Assembly: GCA_945865635.1 (NCBI GenBank)
Contig: CAMBEP010000049.1
Location: 1 to 37,748, forward strand
Direction: 5' to 3'
DNA from: Candidatus Kuenenia stuttgartensis
GTDB taxonomy: Bacteria > Planctomycetota > Planctomycetia > Isosphaerales > Isosphaeraceae
DNA: 37,748 nt
Part shown: positions 25,089 through 33,922 of the stretch, one piece after another
How the letters are laid out: each line of letters opens with the position of its first letter
Position numbering within the stretch: the stretch's first letter is position 1
The notes under the pieces: generated by a model
Seen by the model: the letters and a program-made list of their open reading frames with translations, nothing else
Database searches by the model: none
What the model was told of the DNA's origin: nothing
Translations under genes and position numbers: made by a program

Positions 25089-25838
25089 GCCATTTTCCAG
25101 GCGAGCTTTTCGAAGATAAGCGACTCGATAAATCGGACGACCTTCCTGCCGGAACTTCCGTTCGAAATTCGTAAGATAATCCAGATCGTGGACCGGTTCA
25201 TGACTCTCAGGGACAGGCTGGCGCTCGAATTCCGGGAATTCGGTCATGAGCAACTGAACGTGCTCAAAATAGTCCGCCACATCGGTCACGATCAGAAATT
25301 GGCCGAGGTCCACCAGGACACGCTGGACATCTCTCACGAACTCGGTCGTAAAGACTCTGCGCTTATGGTGCTTGCGCTTCCACCAAGGGTCTGGGTAATA
25401 AAGGTGGACCGTCACAATGTTTCGATCAGGCACCTTTTTGAGAAACCCAAGCGCATCGCCCGGCATGATTTTGACGTTGGTGAGACCAAGATTCTTGACC
25501 CTGTCTGCCCCATGAAACGCATATTTCCGAACAATTTCGATGCCATAAAAATTGTGATTCGGGCGTTCTTTCGCCGCATTACGCAAGAACAGAGCCTTAC
25601 CTGAACCAACTTCAAGCTCTACGGGCTGGTCGTTCCCAAAAGTCGTCTTGAAATCGACCGTTTTACCAATCGTTTCCGGCTCAATGAATAGTGTATGGGT
25701 TTTTCGCTGATAACCTATGGTCTGGCCTGGTTCAAGGTTATCGATCGCTTCTGTTGCGTCTGCGTTTTCTGGATCGTCAGAATCTATCATGTTTTGTGGT
25801 TTAACTGTTCCGAGTGAGAAGAATCCAAACGGTCTCAT
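25083..25838 (-). CDS. trmB: tRNA (guanine-N7)-methyltransferase TrmB
   Basis: 251 residues. The SAM site ELEVGSGKALFLRNAA and the substrate block YYPDPWWKRKHHKRR are typical of TrmB, which methylates G46 in the variable loop of tRNA. FYGIEIVRKYAF and the C-terminal TNFERKFRQEGRPIYR fit. About 75 residues precede the SAM-binding motif; the alternative start Met17 (25790) would remove part of this extension. No strong Shine-Dalgarno discriminates. It lies 28 bases after the FabZ-like gene on the same strand, so co-transcription is likely. Confidence 0.93.
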   Translation of the reverse strand: MRPFGFFSLGTVKPQNMIDSDDPENADATEAIDNLEPGQTIGYQRKTHTLFIEPETIGKTVDFKTTFGNDQPVELEVGSGKALFLRNAAKERPNHNFYGIEIVRKYAFHGADRVKNLGLTNVKIMPGDALGFLKKVPDRNIVTVHLYYPDPWWKRKHHKRRVFTTEFVRDVQRVLVDLGQFLIVTDVADYFEHVQLLMTEFPEFERQPVPESHEPVHDLDYLTNFERKFRQEGRPIYRVAYLRKARLENGL

Positions 25839-25866
25839 TTGTAAACTGTCTGGTGAATGTCAGAGA

Positions 25867-26364
25867 TCAAGTCTGCTCTTCCGGCATGTAGGGCAGGGTC
25901 AGTCCGATGATCCGGCCATGAAACACCATTTGGTCGCCCACAAATCCCTGGGTTTCAAAAATGGTTTGGCGCGGGTGCAGTCTCGAGGCTTTTGCGACCA
26001 TCACAAGTCGATCGCCCGGGCGAACCTGACCCCGAAACCGGACCTCTTCCATGCCGCCGAATCCGATAATCCGGCCTGGACCTGCCAGATTGTGGCTGTA
26101 GTAGCTGGCAATTTGAGCTGCCACTTCGCACATGACGACGCCCGGCATGATCGGAAATCCCGGCATGTGGCCACGAACCCAGAACTCGTCCATGGTGACA
26201 TCTTTAAAGCCGATGACAAGATGATTTTCAGAGTCCTCGAGAATGATGGCTGTGAGTTGCTCCATCTCGAAGCGCTGACGATTTCGTACGCGAATTGCTG
26301 CCTGATCTGCGACTACGCGCGAAAAATCCAAATTTGCCGTATCTACAAGTGGGGCGGGCGGCAT
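25867..26364 (-). CDS. FabZ-like 3-hydroxyacyl-ACP dehydratase (hotdog fold)
   Basis: 165 residues. FWVRGHMPGFPIMPGVVMCE then VAAQ matches the FabZ active site: His66 in RGHMPG and Glu80 in MCEVAAQ. FRGQVRPGDRLVMVAKASR is the second hallmark. GAGG five bases before ATG 26364 supports the start. FabZ dehydrates 3-hydroxyacyl-ACP in fatty acid synthesis. Because the gene stands next to trmB and not in a fab cluster, it may be an accessory paralogue for a special acyl chain instead of the housekeeping enzyme. Confidence 0.85.
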   Translation of the reverse strand: MPPAPLVDTANLDFSRVVADQAAIRVRNRQRFEMEQLTAIILEDSENHLVIGFKDVTMDEFWVRGHMPGFPIMPGVVMCEVAAQIASYYSHNLAGPGRIIGFGGMEEVRFRGQVRPGDRLVMVAKASRLHPRQTIFETQGFVGDQMVFHGRIIGLTLPYMPEEQT

Positions 26365-26565
26365 GCGGCCTCGATCAGCTTTTCACGGGAATACTGTGCC
26401 AATTCCAACACTTCAAAACTGCACACGCAATTCAGAAGCCAGATTCAAGCCCAAAAAGTCGAGTTTGATGATCCATCCAAAGCACTTTCTGGCGATTCTA
26501 TTTTGCACAATCATGCACGCGATTCATAGAATTGACAAGTCCGATAAATCCCAAGATCAAGCCCG

Positions 26566-27438
26566 ATGAACCCTAAAGTGACTCTCAACCACGCCAATCC
26601 ACAAATCCAGAACCCTCGAACGATGGGCATTATGCTGGTGCATAGCCCAATAAAACCGATCCTGGAAACTGACATCAGACTTGCTTCAAAAATCGGGGCC
26701 AGCTTCGCCGAGATCCTCCCGCGATGGAGTCAATTGCCGTCAGCCACTGAAATTACCAAAAAAGTCCGAGACGCCGGCCTCTCGATCTGGAGCGTGCATG
26801 GCCCTTGGGGTGGCCAATCGATTGAGGCGGTCAGGGTAGATCTGGCCGACTTGAACCCCCGACTTCGACAGGAATCTGTCGACGACCTCCTCCGCGCCCT
26901 GGATTGGTCCTCAAAACTCGATGCCCAAGTTCTGGTTGTTCATCCGGGTGGCGTTTCAAAACCGGAGGAAAAGTCTCGTCGTACCGATGTCCTGACCAGA
27001 AGTCTCGAACGACTTGCAATCGAGGCCCAGTCCCGAAACATGCGGATCGGCCTCGAAAACATGCCCGCCGGGGTCTTCCCGGGAAGTCAAATGGCCGATC
27101 TCGCTGCCATCGTACGCCATCTTGATCAGGCATCGCTCGGCTTGGTCATGGACACCGGCCATGCTCAAATCAGTGGCGATATTCGCCAGGAAACACTTGC
27201 GGCCAAAAACCTTCTGATCAGCACACACGTTCACGACAATAACGGCTCTGCGGATAGCCACAGGCCACCTGGAGACGGCCTGATCGACTGGCCAGTTTGG
27301 TTCGCCAGCCTCACCGAAATTCAGTATCAAGGCCCTATTATGCTCGAATGTGTCAAGGCCCTACGCGAAATGCCCGATGGACCTCCGCCGGAATGGATCG
27401 ATTGGTGGCATGCAATCATGCAGAATTCGTCGCTATAA
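26566..27438 (+). CDS. Sugar phosphate isomerase/epimerase-like TIM-barrel protein
   Basis: 290 residues of the AP-endonuclease-2/xylose isomerase-like barrel. Metal-ligand type residues stand on successive strands: SVHGPWG, LVVHPGG, IGLENMPAG, LVMDTGHAQISGD, STHVHDNNGSADSHRPPGDG and IMLECVKA. The spacing and the H-x-H-D-N-x-G-x-x-D-x-H-x-x-P-G-x-G block are typical. The first 20 residues may be extra; Met20 or Met23 are alternative starts. Specific substrate unknown. It is divergent from the FabZ-like gene and stands alone. Confidence 0.8.
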   Translation: MNPKVTLNHANPQIQNPRTMGIMLVHSPIKPILETDIRLASKIGASFAEILPRWSQLPSATEITKKVRDAGLSIWSVHGPWGGQSIEAVRVDLADLNPRLRQESVDDLLRALDWSSKLDAQVLVVHPGGVSKPEEKSRRTDVLTRSLERLAIEAQSRNMRIGLENMPAGVFPGSQMADLAAIVRHLDQASLGLVMDTGHAQISGDIRQETLAAKNLLISTHVHDNNGSADSHRPPGDGLIDWPVWFASLTEIQYQGPIMLECVKALREMPDGPPPEWIDWWHAIMQNSSL

Positions 27439-27644
27439 ACTGTAAAGCAGGAACTTGCAAGACACAACCCAAGTTGACGACTTATTAAAACCAGAACAAT
27501 ATGCAAAGAATGAGCAATTTAGGCTAATGGGGAAATTTGGCAAATCCCGATTAATTGATTGAGCTGCACAGTTCAATCCGTTGAGTGGTTGATCGACGTC
27601 TAGCAAAAAAACACAAGCTCGGATGGCTTGGGGGATAATCTGTC

Positions 27645-29522
27645 ATGGAAGCTTTGAACAGGCGATTCTGGATGTCGGCCATGACGACTGCTGGTACAGC
27701 AGCGGCCTCGTTGCTTGCTCAACCGCGACAGGCGCAGGCTGGTGGTTTGATGGTGGATGTTCGAGGCACCATTCGCCGCGATGGAGTGCTTGGCAAGATG
27801 ACGGGTGCACAAGCCATTGTTGCCGCTCTGGAGTGCATGAGAGCCCCTTGTGTTTACGGCATTCCAGGTGCCCAGAACAACGAACTTTGGGACGCATTCA
27901 AAGCGGCTCAATTACCTTATCTTCTTGTGAGCCATGAGTTTTCATGCAGTGTCATGGCCGATGCTGCCGCCCGGGTGACGGGCTGGCCGGGCGTCTATAG
28001 TGTGATCCCAGGCCCGGGAATCACCAATGCCATGACGGGCATGGGTGAAGCCTTGTTGGACAGCATCCCGATTGTCGGCATCGTGACCGATGTGGACACC
28101 CGCCCCGGCGCCCCCATCGGCCAAGTGCATTCGCTTGCCAATGTTCCCATGTTGCAAAGCGTTAATAAGCATGTCTTTGTGGCCGAGCATGTGAGCCATC
28201 TGCCGGCTCTTGTTGCCGATGCATTTCATACAGCGATGGCGGGCGAACCTGGCCCTGTGGCGGTGGTTGTGCCGTATTATATGATGACGGAAACGTTTGA
28301 CTTTAACATGGCTCCGCCGCCGGTTCCAGGCGTTGCCTGGGATGAAAACGCCTACGCGCAGGCCATGACTCTGCTGTCGGATCGCAGTAAACGGATCGGT
28401 ATTTACGCTGGAATTGGATGTCAGGATGCTTCCGCAGAACTTGTCGCGGCCGCAGAACTGCTTCAGTCGCCGGTTGCAACTTCTGTTAGTGGTAAGGGTT
28501 CCATACCTGAATCCCACCCACTTTCTGTGGGATGGGGTTATGGTGCTTACGGTACCAAAACGGCGGAGAAACGATTTTCGAATGTCGATGTTGTTCTGGC
28601 CATCGGGGTGAAGTATAGCGAGGTCAGTACAGCGGCCTATGCTGTGCCAGAGAGGCCCTGCTTAATCCATGTGGACGCCAACCCCAAGAATATTGGCAGA
28701 AATGTTAAAACAGCTGTGGGTGTGAATGCGGACTCTCGTGTGTTTCTTCAGCGATTGCTGGCAGATGGTGCAATTATTGCTCGGTCGACCGATGCCAAGC
28801 TGCAAAGAACGATTGCCCGTGAGCGGCAATCTGATCATGCGGAGAATCATACCCCGCAAGTCCATCAGGCCGTTGACCCGATGGTCTTCCTGACGGAGTT
28901 GAACCAGGCGATCGGCACGGAATCGATGGCGTTCATCGATGTGACAGCCGCTACGCACTGGGCCAGCGAAGGGTTTGTGGTTTCAGGGCCACGCCGATAT
29001 TTTGCACCGGCCAATAATCAGAGCATGGGCTGGGCAGTTCCCGCTTCGATTGGGGCTCAGTTCATTCAGCCTGGGCGGTTGACGGTCTGCGTGACGGGCG
29101 ATGGCTGTTTTCTGATGAGTGGCATGGAGATCAGTACAGCCGCCCGGACGGGTTTGCCGGTCAAGTTCTTCATCCTTGATGATGGTGCTTATCACTACAT
29201 GCAAATGCTTCAGGAGCCAGTCTATCGACGCACTACAGCAACCGAGATTGCAAGTATCAATCACAGTGCATTTGCGGCTGCGATGGGCGTAGCGTACAAC
29301 GAAATCACGACAAATCAGGATATTGGGGCTGGTATTCTGCGTGCTTTATGCACGCCGGGTCCGGTTTTGACGAAGATTTGTGTGAGTTATGAAGGTCGCG
29401 ACATTCGCTGGCTGTCGGCCTTGCGCAAGAAGTATCTGAACCGGTTGGACACGGACGACAAGGTGCGTATGGCCAGGCGGGTGGTCAGACGATCAATTGA
29501 GATCAACAAAACCAACGATTAA
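27645..29522 (+). CDS. Thiamine-diphosphate-dependent enzyme (acetolactate synthase-like) with Tat-type signal
   Basis: 625 residues. The N-terminus LNRRFWMSAMTTAGTAAASL then LAQPRQAQA looks like a twin-arginine signal peptide. Three TPP-enzyme domains follow. The N-terminal one has VYGIPGAQNNELWDAF and the cofactor-activating Glu98 in SHEFSCSVMADAAAR; the middle one has GIYAGIGCQDAS and LAIGVKYSE; the C-terminal one has GDGCFLMSG (485-493). The usual GDG-x25-NN motif ends in Asp512-Asp513 (ILDDGAYHY). GGGGGA nine bases before the ATG supports the start. The reaction is unknown: decarboxylation or ligation of a 2-oxoacid is the family theme. Export of a folded, cofactor-loaded enzyme would explain a Tat signal. 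Confidence 0.8.
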   Translation: MEALNRRFWMSAMTTAGTAAASLLAQPRQAQAGGLMVDVRGTIRRDGVLGKMTGAQAIVAALECMRAPCVYGIPGAQNNELWDAFKAAQLPYLLVSHEFSCSVMADAAARVTGWPGVYSVIPGPGITNAMTGMGEALLDSIPIVGIVTDVDTRPGAPIGQVHSLANVPMLQSVNKHVFVAEHVSHLPALVADAFHTAMAGEPGPVAVVVPYYMMTETFDFNMAPPPVPGVAWDENAYAQAMTLLSDRSKRIGIYAGIGCQDASAELVAAAELLQSPVATSVSGKGSIPESHPLSVGWGYGAYGTKTAEKRFSNVDVVLAIGVKYSEVSTAAYAVPERPCLIHVDANPKNIGRNVKTAVGVNADSRVFLQRLLADGAIIARSTDAKLQRTIARERQSDHAENHTPQVHQAVDPMVFLTELNQAIGTESMAFIDVTAATHWASEGFVVSGPRRYFAPANNQSMGWAVPASIGAQFIQPGRLTVCVTGDGCFLMSGMEISTAARTGLPVKFFILDDGAYHYMQMLQEPVYRRTTATEIASINHSAFAAAMGVAYNEITTNQDIGAGILRALCTPGPVLTKICVSYEGRDIRWLSALRKKYLNRLDTDDKVRMARRVVRRSIEINKTND

Positions 29523-29654
29523 TAAAAAACAGACTTTTTCGGTACCAATCCGGTTCCAAAATCGCCTATGATGATGAGCGAGATCGAGTATCAATTCCGG
29601 ATCGCGACAATCTTCCATTCCGACAAGACATTAGACACCAAGGGTTTAACGACC

Positions 29655-30041
29655 ATGATTCGACGTCAATTTCTGGCCTTTTCGGCCTTGGCCCTGTTCG
29701 CTTTGACCTCAGCCAATGCCGCCGACAAGAATTTCACTGGCAAATGGCTGTACACTTGGGAGCGTCAGGGAATGAAGGTGGAAACCACCTTCGACCTGAA
29801 GCAGGACGGCGATAAAGTGACCGGTACCGTGAGCGGTATGGGCGGCATGAAGACCGAGATCAAAGACGGCGCAGTGAAAGATGGCCAACTCACGTTCAAA
29901 GTTGTTCGCGAACGTAATGGCAACACTTTCTCAAGCGATTACGCTGGTAAACTTGAAGGCGACAGCTTCAAGGGCAAAATTTCGATGGAAATCATGGGTG
30001 AAAAACGCGAACGCGAATTTGATGCCAAGCGGGCGAGCTGA
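29655..30041 (+). CDS. Small secreted beta-rich protein
   Basis: 128 residues from ATG 29655 (an upstream in-frame extension to 29568 lacks a signal). Signal peptide MIRRQFLAFSALALFALTSA, then NAADKNFTGKW. The mature part is an up-and-down beta pattern (KVETTFDLKQDGDKVTGTVSG, KDGQLTFKVVRE, SSDYAGKLEGDSFKGKI), similar to lipocalin-like small secreted proteins common in planctomycetes. Function unknown. It lies 132 bases after the TPP enzyme on the same strand and ends in a strong terminator. Confidence 0.75.
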   Translation: MIRRQFLAFSALALFALTSANAADKNFTGKWLYTWERQGMKVETTFDLKQDGDKVTGTVSGMGGMKTEIKDGAVKDGQLTFKVVRERNGNTFSSDYAGKLEGDSFKGKISMEIMGEKREREFDAKRAS

Positions 30042-30083
30042 TTCAGCCGTCATTTTCTGATCTCAATGAACGGAAATTGCATC

Positions 30084-30124
30084 CGTGGATCCCGGCGAAA
30101 TCTGCTGGATCCACGTTTTTTTTT
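30084..30124 (+). terminator. Terminator of the small secreted protein gene
   Basis: CGTGGATCC and GGATCCACG form a perfect 9-bp stem with a 14-base loop, followed by a run of nine T. Confidence 0.92.
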
Positions 30125-30427
30125 GGGCTCGTGCTCTTCCACACTGCTTTGGGCAACCCTTGGAACTCGTGGCCTGCAAACCAATATGGCACAGACGCAT
30201 CATGAATCCTCATCAAGTGTTATCAAGCAAACTCCTCGCCAAACCTGCAACCCACGCTTATTTAAGCTGCTCTACCGAGAGATGATCCGTAACTCGCTCT
30301 AACTTCGATCAGATATTCGTTTGGTGAGAGAGGCTTGCATGATTTTAAACCGCGACCTCTCACCTCAAATCGGGATTCGACCCATGCCTCACAATCGCAC
30401 GCTTATTTAGGCATTATTGGATTCGAC
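30125..30427. other. Convergent intergenic region, no gene recognised
   Basis: No coding or RNA gene is recognised. The 12-base word CACGCTTATTTA occurs twice (about 30253 and 30399), which may be a trace of a small duplication. Two terminators of opposite direction bound it. Confidence 0.4.
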
Positions 30428-30468
30428 AAAAAAACGGTGGGTGCAGCCAAGACTGGCTGACCCACCGT
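30428..30468 (-). terminator. Terminator of typA
   Basis: On the minus strand ACGGTGGGT pairs with ACCCACCGT, with an inner AGCCA/TGGCT stem, followed by a run of seven T (A-run 30428-30434). It lies about 30 bases after the typA stop. Confidence 0.92.
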
Positions 30469-30498
30469 TGTTAGGGGTTTATGACCCTCTATCGATGT

Positions 30499-32343
30499 TC
30501 AATTCTGGGCAGATGCGAACTTGCCTTTACCAGAGGCCCGCTTACGGGATTCTTCCGTAAGGAACCGCTTTCGAAGGCGAATGGAAGTTGGAGTGACTTC
30601 CACCATTTCATCGTCTTCGATATATTCGAGAGCCAGCTCAAGGGTCATCAGTCGGGGTGGCTTGAGGATAATGTTCTTATCCGAGCCGCTGGCCCGCATG
30701 TTGGTCAGTTGCTTTTCTTTACAGGGGTTGACGGTCATATCTTCGGACCGAGCATTTTCAGCCACGATCATACCTTGATAGACTGGGTCGCCTGGCTTGA
30801 CGAGCATGGTTCCGCGCTGCTGGAGCGTATTGAGTGCAAAGCCATTGATGTTGCCATTGACCATGCTGATCATCACACCATTCAAGCGGCGGGGAATATC
30901 GCCCTTAAAAGGCAGATACTCGCGGAAGGTGTGGTTCATCATGGCTTCCCCCTGAGTGCCTGATAGTAATCGGGTACGCAAGCCAAGAAGGCCACGTGCT
31001 GGAACGATGAATTCCAGGTGAGCATATTCGCCCTTGACATCCATTCGGCTGAGTTCGCCGCGGCGCTGGCCGACCAATTCCATGACAGGGCCCATCAGAC
31101 CTTGTGGAACATCGACAACCAAATCTTCGTAAGGCTCAAAAATTTCGCCATCGACCCGCTTGAGGATCACCTCAGGCTTGCCTACGGACATCTCGAAGCC
31201 TTCGCGACGCATGGTCTCAATCAGCACGGAGAGGTGCAAGAGGCCTCGGCCAGAGACTTTATAAGCATCGCCGTCTTCGTTTGTCTCGACGCGAAGGGCC
31301 ACATTCGAGCGAAGCTCTTTGATAAGGCGGTCGTAAATATGACGGCTTGTGAGGTAAGTGCCTTCACCGACCAAGGGTGAATCATTGACGCCGAAGACCA
31401 TGGAAAGTGTTGGTTCGTCGACCGAGATTCGTGGCAGTGCGACTGGGTTTTCAAGATCTGCGATGGTATCGCCAATGGTGATATTTTCCAAGCCAACCAA
31501 GGCAACAATATCGCCCGCACCAGCCGATTCCACTTCCAGACGCCCAAGCTTGTCGAAAATCAGGACCTTATCCACAGTGTCGGTCACCCGCATCTCTTCA
31601 TCCTGCATGAGGAAAACGCGTTGACCTTTGCGTACAGTCCCAGCGGCGATCCGGCCGATGGCGATCCGCCCCACGAACTCCGAGAAGTCGAGGGTTGTAC
31701 AAAGCATCTGTAGAGGCTTGTCCTGATCGACTTCAGGGGCTGGGACCTTCTCAAGAATCAGGTCCAGCAGGGCGTTGATGTCACCTTCGCGGGCTTTGGG
31801 GTTATGAGAGGCAAAACCAGCACGCCCCGAAGCAAAAATATATGGGAAGTCCAGTGCTTCGTCGTCGGCCCCGAGTTCGACAAAGGTGTCGAATATCTCG
31901 TTGAGTACCTCTTCAGGTCGCGCATCGGGGCGATCAATTTTATTGATCACAACGATTGGGCGGATGTGGTTGGCGAAAGCTTTTCGCAGAACAAACTTGG
32001 TCTGCGGCATCGGGCCTTCGAAAGAATCCACCAAAACCAGCGCCCCATCAGCCATCTGAAGTGTGCGCTCCACTTCGCCACCAAAGTCGGCGTGGCCAGG
32101 CGTGTCGATCAAATTGATTTTGACGCCCTTGTACATCAGGGCAATATTTTTGGCAAGAATCGTGATCCCGCGCTCACGCTCCTGATCATTTGAATCCAGG
32201 ATACAATCTGTAGTCAGTTGCGAATCCCGAAACTGGCCACTCTGGCGAAGAATTGCGTCCACCATGGTTGTTTTGCCGTGATCGACGTGTGCGATAATGG
32301 CGACGTTGCGAATGTCCGACCGACGTTTTTCTGTCCCACTCAT
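30499..32343 (-). CDS. typA: Translational GTPase TypA/BipA
   Basis: 614 residues, the normal length. G1 [13 protein letters not shown]2 ERERGITI, G3 DTPGHADF and G4 NKIDRPDA are intact. The EF-G-like domains follow, and the C-terminal part has [20 protein letters not shown] and [20 protein letters not shown], distinctive for TypA. The protein binds the ribosome and assists assembly and adaptation to cold or stress. It is divergent from the carotenoid genes and is monocistronic, with a strong terminator. The C-terminal end is Lys/Arg-rich ([13 protein letters not shown]). Confidence 0.97.
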   Translation of the reverse strand: MSGTEKRRSDIRNVAIIAHVDHGKTTMVDAILRQSGQFRDSQLTTDCILDSNDQERERGITILAKNIALMYKGVKINLIDTPGHADFGGEVERTLQMADGALVLVDSFEGPMPQTKFVLRKAFANHIRPIVVINKIDRPDARPEEVLNEIFDTFVELGADDEALDFPYIFASGRAGFASHNPKAREGDINALLDLILEKVPAPEVDQDKPLQMLCTTLDFSEFVGRIAIGRIAAGTVRKGQRVFLMQDEEMRVTDTVDKVLIFDKLGRLEVESAGAGDIVALVGLENITIGDTIADLENPVALPRISVDEPTLSMVFGVNDSPLVGEGTYLTSRHIYDRLIKELRSNVALRVETNEDGDAYKVSGRGLLHLSVLIETMRREGFEMSVGKPEVILKRVDGEIFEPYEDLVVDVPQGLMGPVMELVGQRRGELSRMDVKGEYAHLEFIVPARGLLGLRTRLLSGTQGEAMMNHTFREYLPFKGDIPRRLNGVMISMVNGNINGFALNTLQQRGTMLVKPGDPVYQGMIVAENARSEDMTVNPCKEKQLTNMRASGSDKNIILKPPRLMTLELALEYIEDDEMVEVTPTSIRLRKRFLTEESRKRASGKGKFASAQN

Positions 32344-32707
32344 AAGCGCACTATGGTTCCAAACAAGACGAAAGTCGGCACGGCCGCATCTAAATCGATT
32401 CGGTCAACATACGGCTCGACTTTTTTCGAACGTTTTGCGTCCGATCCACCCCGGATTCCCGATTACGATTCACTATACAATTTTTACAATTCATTGGACA
32501 ACCCCAAGATATGCACATTCATCATATCTTCTTCATTCATCACCTAATTTTAATGATTTCTAACGCCTGATCCCTGATAAAGCATGTTAGGCTTGACGCA
32601 GTGATACATTGACTAATGACACCAACTATTTCCTGTGAGCAACTGTCAAAGTCGATGGACTACTTCCCAAAGATTGACGAACCCTACCGCCCAAGGGTTA
32701 GAAATTC
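32344..32707. other. Divergent intergenic region between typA and the carotenoid genes
   Basis: AT-rich and gene-free. On the plus strand TTGACG (about 32594) is followed 15 bases later by TAATGA, a weak promoter candidate for the prenyl synthase gene; the spacing is short. No regulator site such as a CarH or LitR box is recognised. Confidence 0.35.
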
Positions 32708-33835
32708 ATGATTCCAACGTCCGCCTCCACTACCGCCTCCGTAGAGCCCATGGCATCTGCAATCTGCCCGGCCGAGAATATCGACCGAGCCCAGATAGAT
32801 CGCCTGTTAGAGCGCATCCTCAGCCGGTTCCGATCCGCCTTCTCGCATCGTCCTGAATTTATCGCGATCGCTGAAGAAATTTCCAGCTTCGTACTCAATG
32901 GCGGAAAACGTGTCCGCCCAAAACTTTGCATATCCACCTACCGCATCCTTTCCAATTTACAGCATGACGCCGTCATCCCTCGTCCTCTGACATGGCTCGC
33001 ATCCTCTCTCGAACTCTTTCATGCCTTCATGCTCGTACATGATGACCTGATCGACAAAAGCCCCATCCGACGAGACCGGCTCTCGCTTCACGAATCGATC
33101 CGCCACCATGCCGCCTCGTTCGGAACCGACCAGATCAGCCCCGCAAAAGCCGCCTCACTGGCTCTTGTCATCGGCGACATGATGTTTACCATCGGCATGA
33201 GCATGGTGAATCAGTCCGGGCTCCCATCCCGTCTCTCGCGTAATGTTCACAACATCATTTCCAACATGCTGTTAGAAACCGGGCTCGGGCAAGGGCTCGA
33301 CATTCTCTTTGAAGATCGCCCACTCCAAGACTTCGAAGATGGAAACCGGGAAATTGTCGATGCATACCTATACAAAACAGCACGTTACACCATCACTGGC
33401 CCTATGCTTATAGGCGCCACCATGGCAGACACCAAACCGGATCTGATCTCCGCTCTGAAAAATCTCGGTGACGTCATCGGACTCGCCTACCAACTTCAAA
33501 ATGATCTGGAAGATCTCGAAAGAGCCTATTCCGACCTCGACTCCTCTGACCTCGACACCGGCAAGCGTACTGCGATACTGATCCATGCTTATAAATCACT
33601 GAACTCTTCTGAACGTGATGCTTTGACACGATTGCTCGATGAACCCCCAACCCCCGACCGCCGCCGTCAATTGCTCTCAATCCTGGAAACCACCGGCGCC
33701 ATCCAACACGCCCAGAAATGGGTTGAACAGCTACGATCGGAAGCACTTGCTGCTATCCAGGTTTTACCCCTGGCCGCTTCCGGTCGACAAGCCTTCGCCC
33801 AAATGTTTGCGCTCGAAGGCTTCTCGTTTGTCTAA
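32708..33835 (+). CDS. crtE: Polyprenyl (probably geranylgeranyl) diphosphate synthase
   Basis: 375 residues of the trans-isoprenyl diphosphate synthase family. The first aspartate-rich motif is HDDLIDKSPIRR (Asp112, Asp113, Asp116), and GGKRVRPKL binds the allylic substrate. The second motif is QLQNDLEDL, with Asn in place of the first Asp of the usual DDxxD. Chain length cannot be proved, but the next genes make and desaturate a carotene, so GGPP (C20) is the expected product. It is the first gene of crtE-crtI-crtB-crtC; the 87-base gap to crtI has no terminator. AAGGG lies ten bases before the ATG. Confidence 0.85.
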   Translation: MIPTSASTTASVEPMASAICPAENIDRAQIDRLLERILSRFRSAFSHRPEFIAIAEEISSFVLNGGKRVRPKLCISTYRILSNLQHDAVIPRPLTWLASSLELFHAFMLVHDDLIDKSPIRRDRLSLHESIRHHAASFGTDQISPAKAASLALVIGDMMFTIGMSMVNQSGLPSRLSRNVHNIISNMLLETGLGQGLDILFEDRPLQDFEDGNREIVDAYLYKTARYTITGPMLIGATMADTKPDLISALKNLGDVIGLAYQLQNDLEDLERAYSDLDSSDLDTGKRTAILIHAYKSLNSSERDALTRLLDEPPTPDRRRQLLSILETTGAIQHAQKWVEQLRSEALAAIQVLPLAASGRQAFAQMFALEGFSFV

Positions 33836-33922
33836 ATCATATGAGTTTCATGGGGATTTATCCTCATTCAGCGGGCCCCATCCACTCAATAACTCGAAGT
33901 CTTTCTGGCAAAACGTATCATC

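Noticed and set aside
27942..28517. 191-codon minus-strand open frame inside the TPP enzyme gene
   Set aside because: His/Arg-rich shadow frame opposite conserved TPP-enzyme motifs, without start signals.
30060..30480. Search for a small RNA or tRNA gene between the two terminators
   Set aside because: No cloverleaf or conserved RNA pattern; only the two terminator hairpins and a repeated 12-base word.
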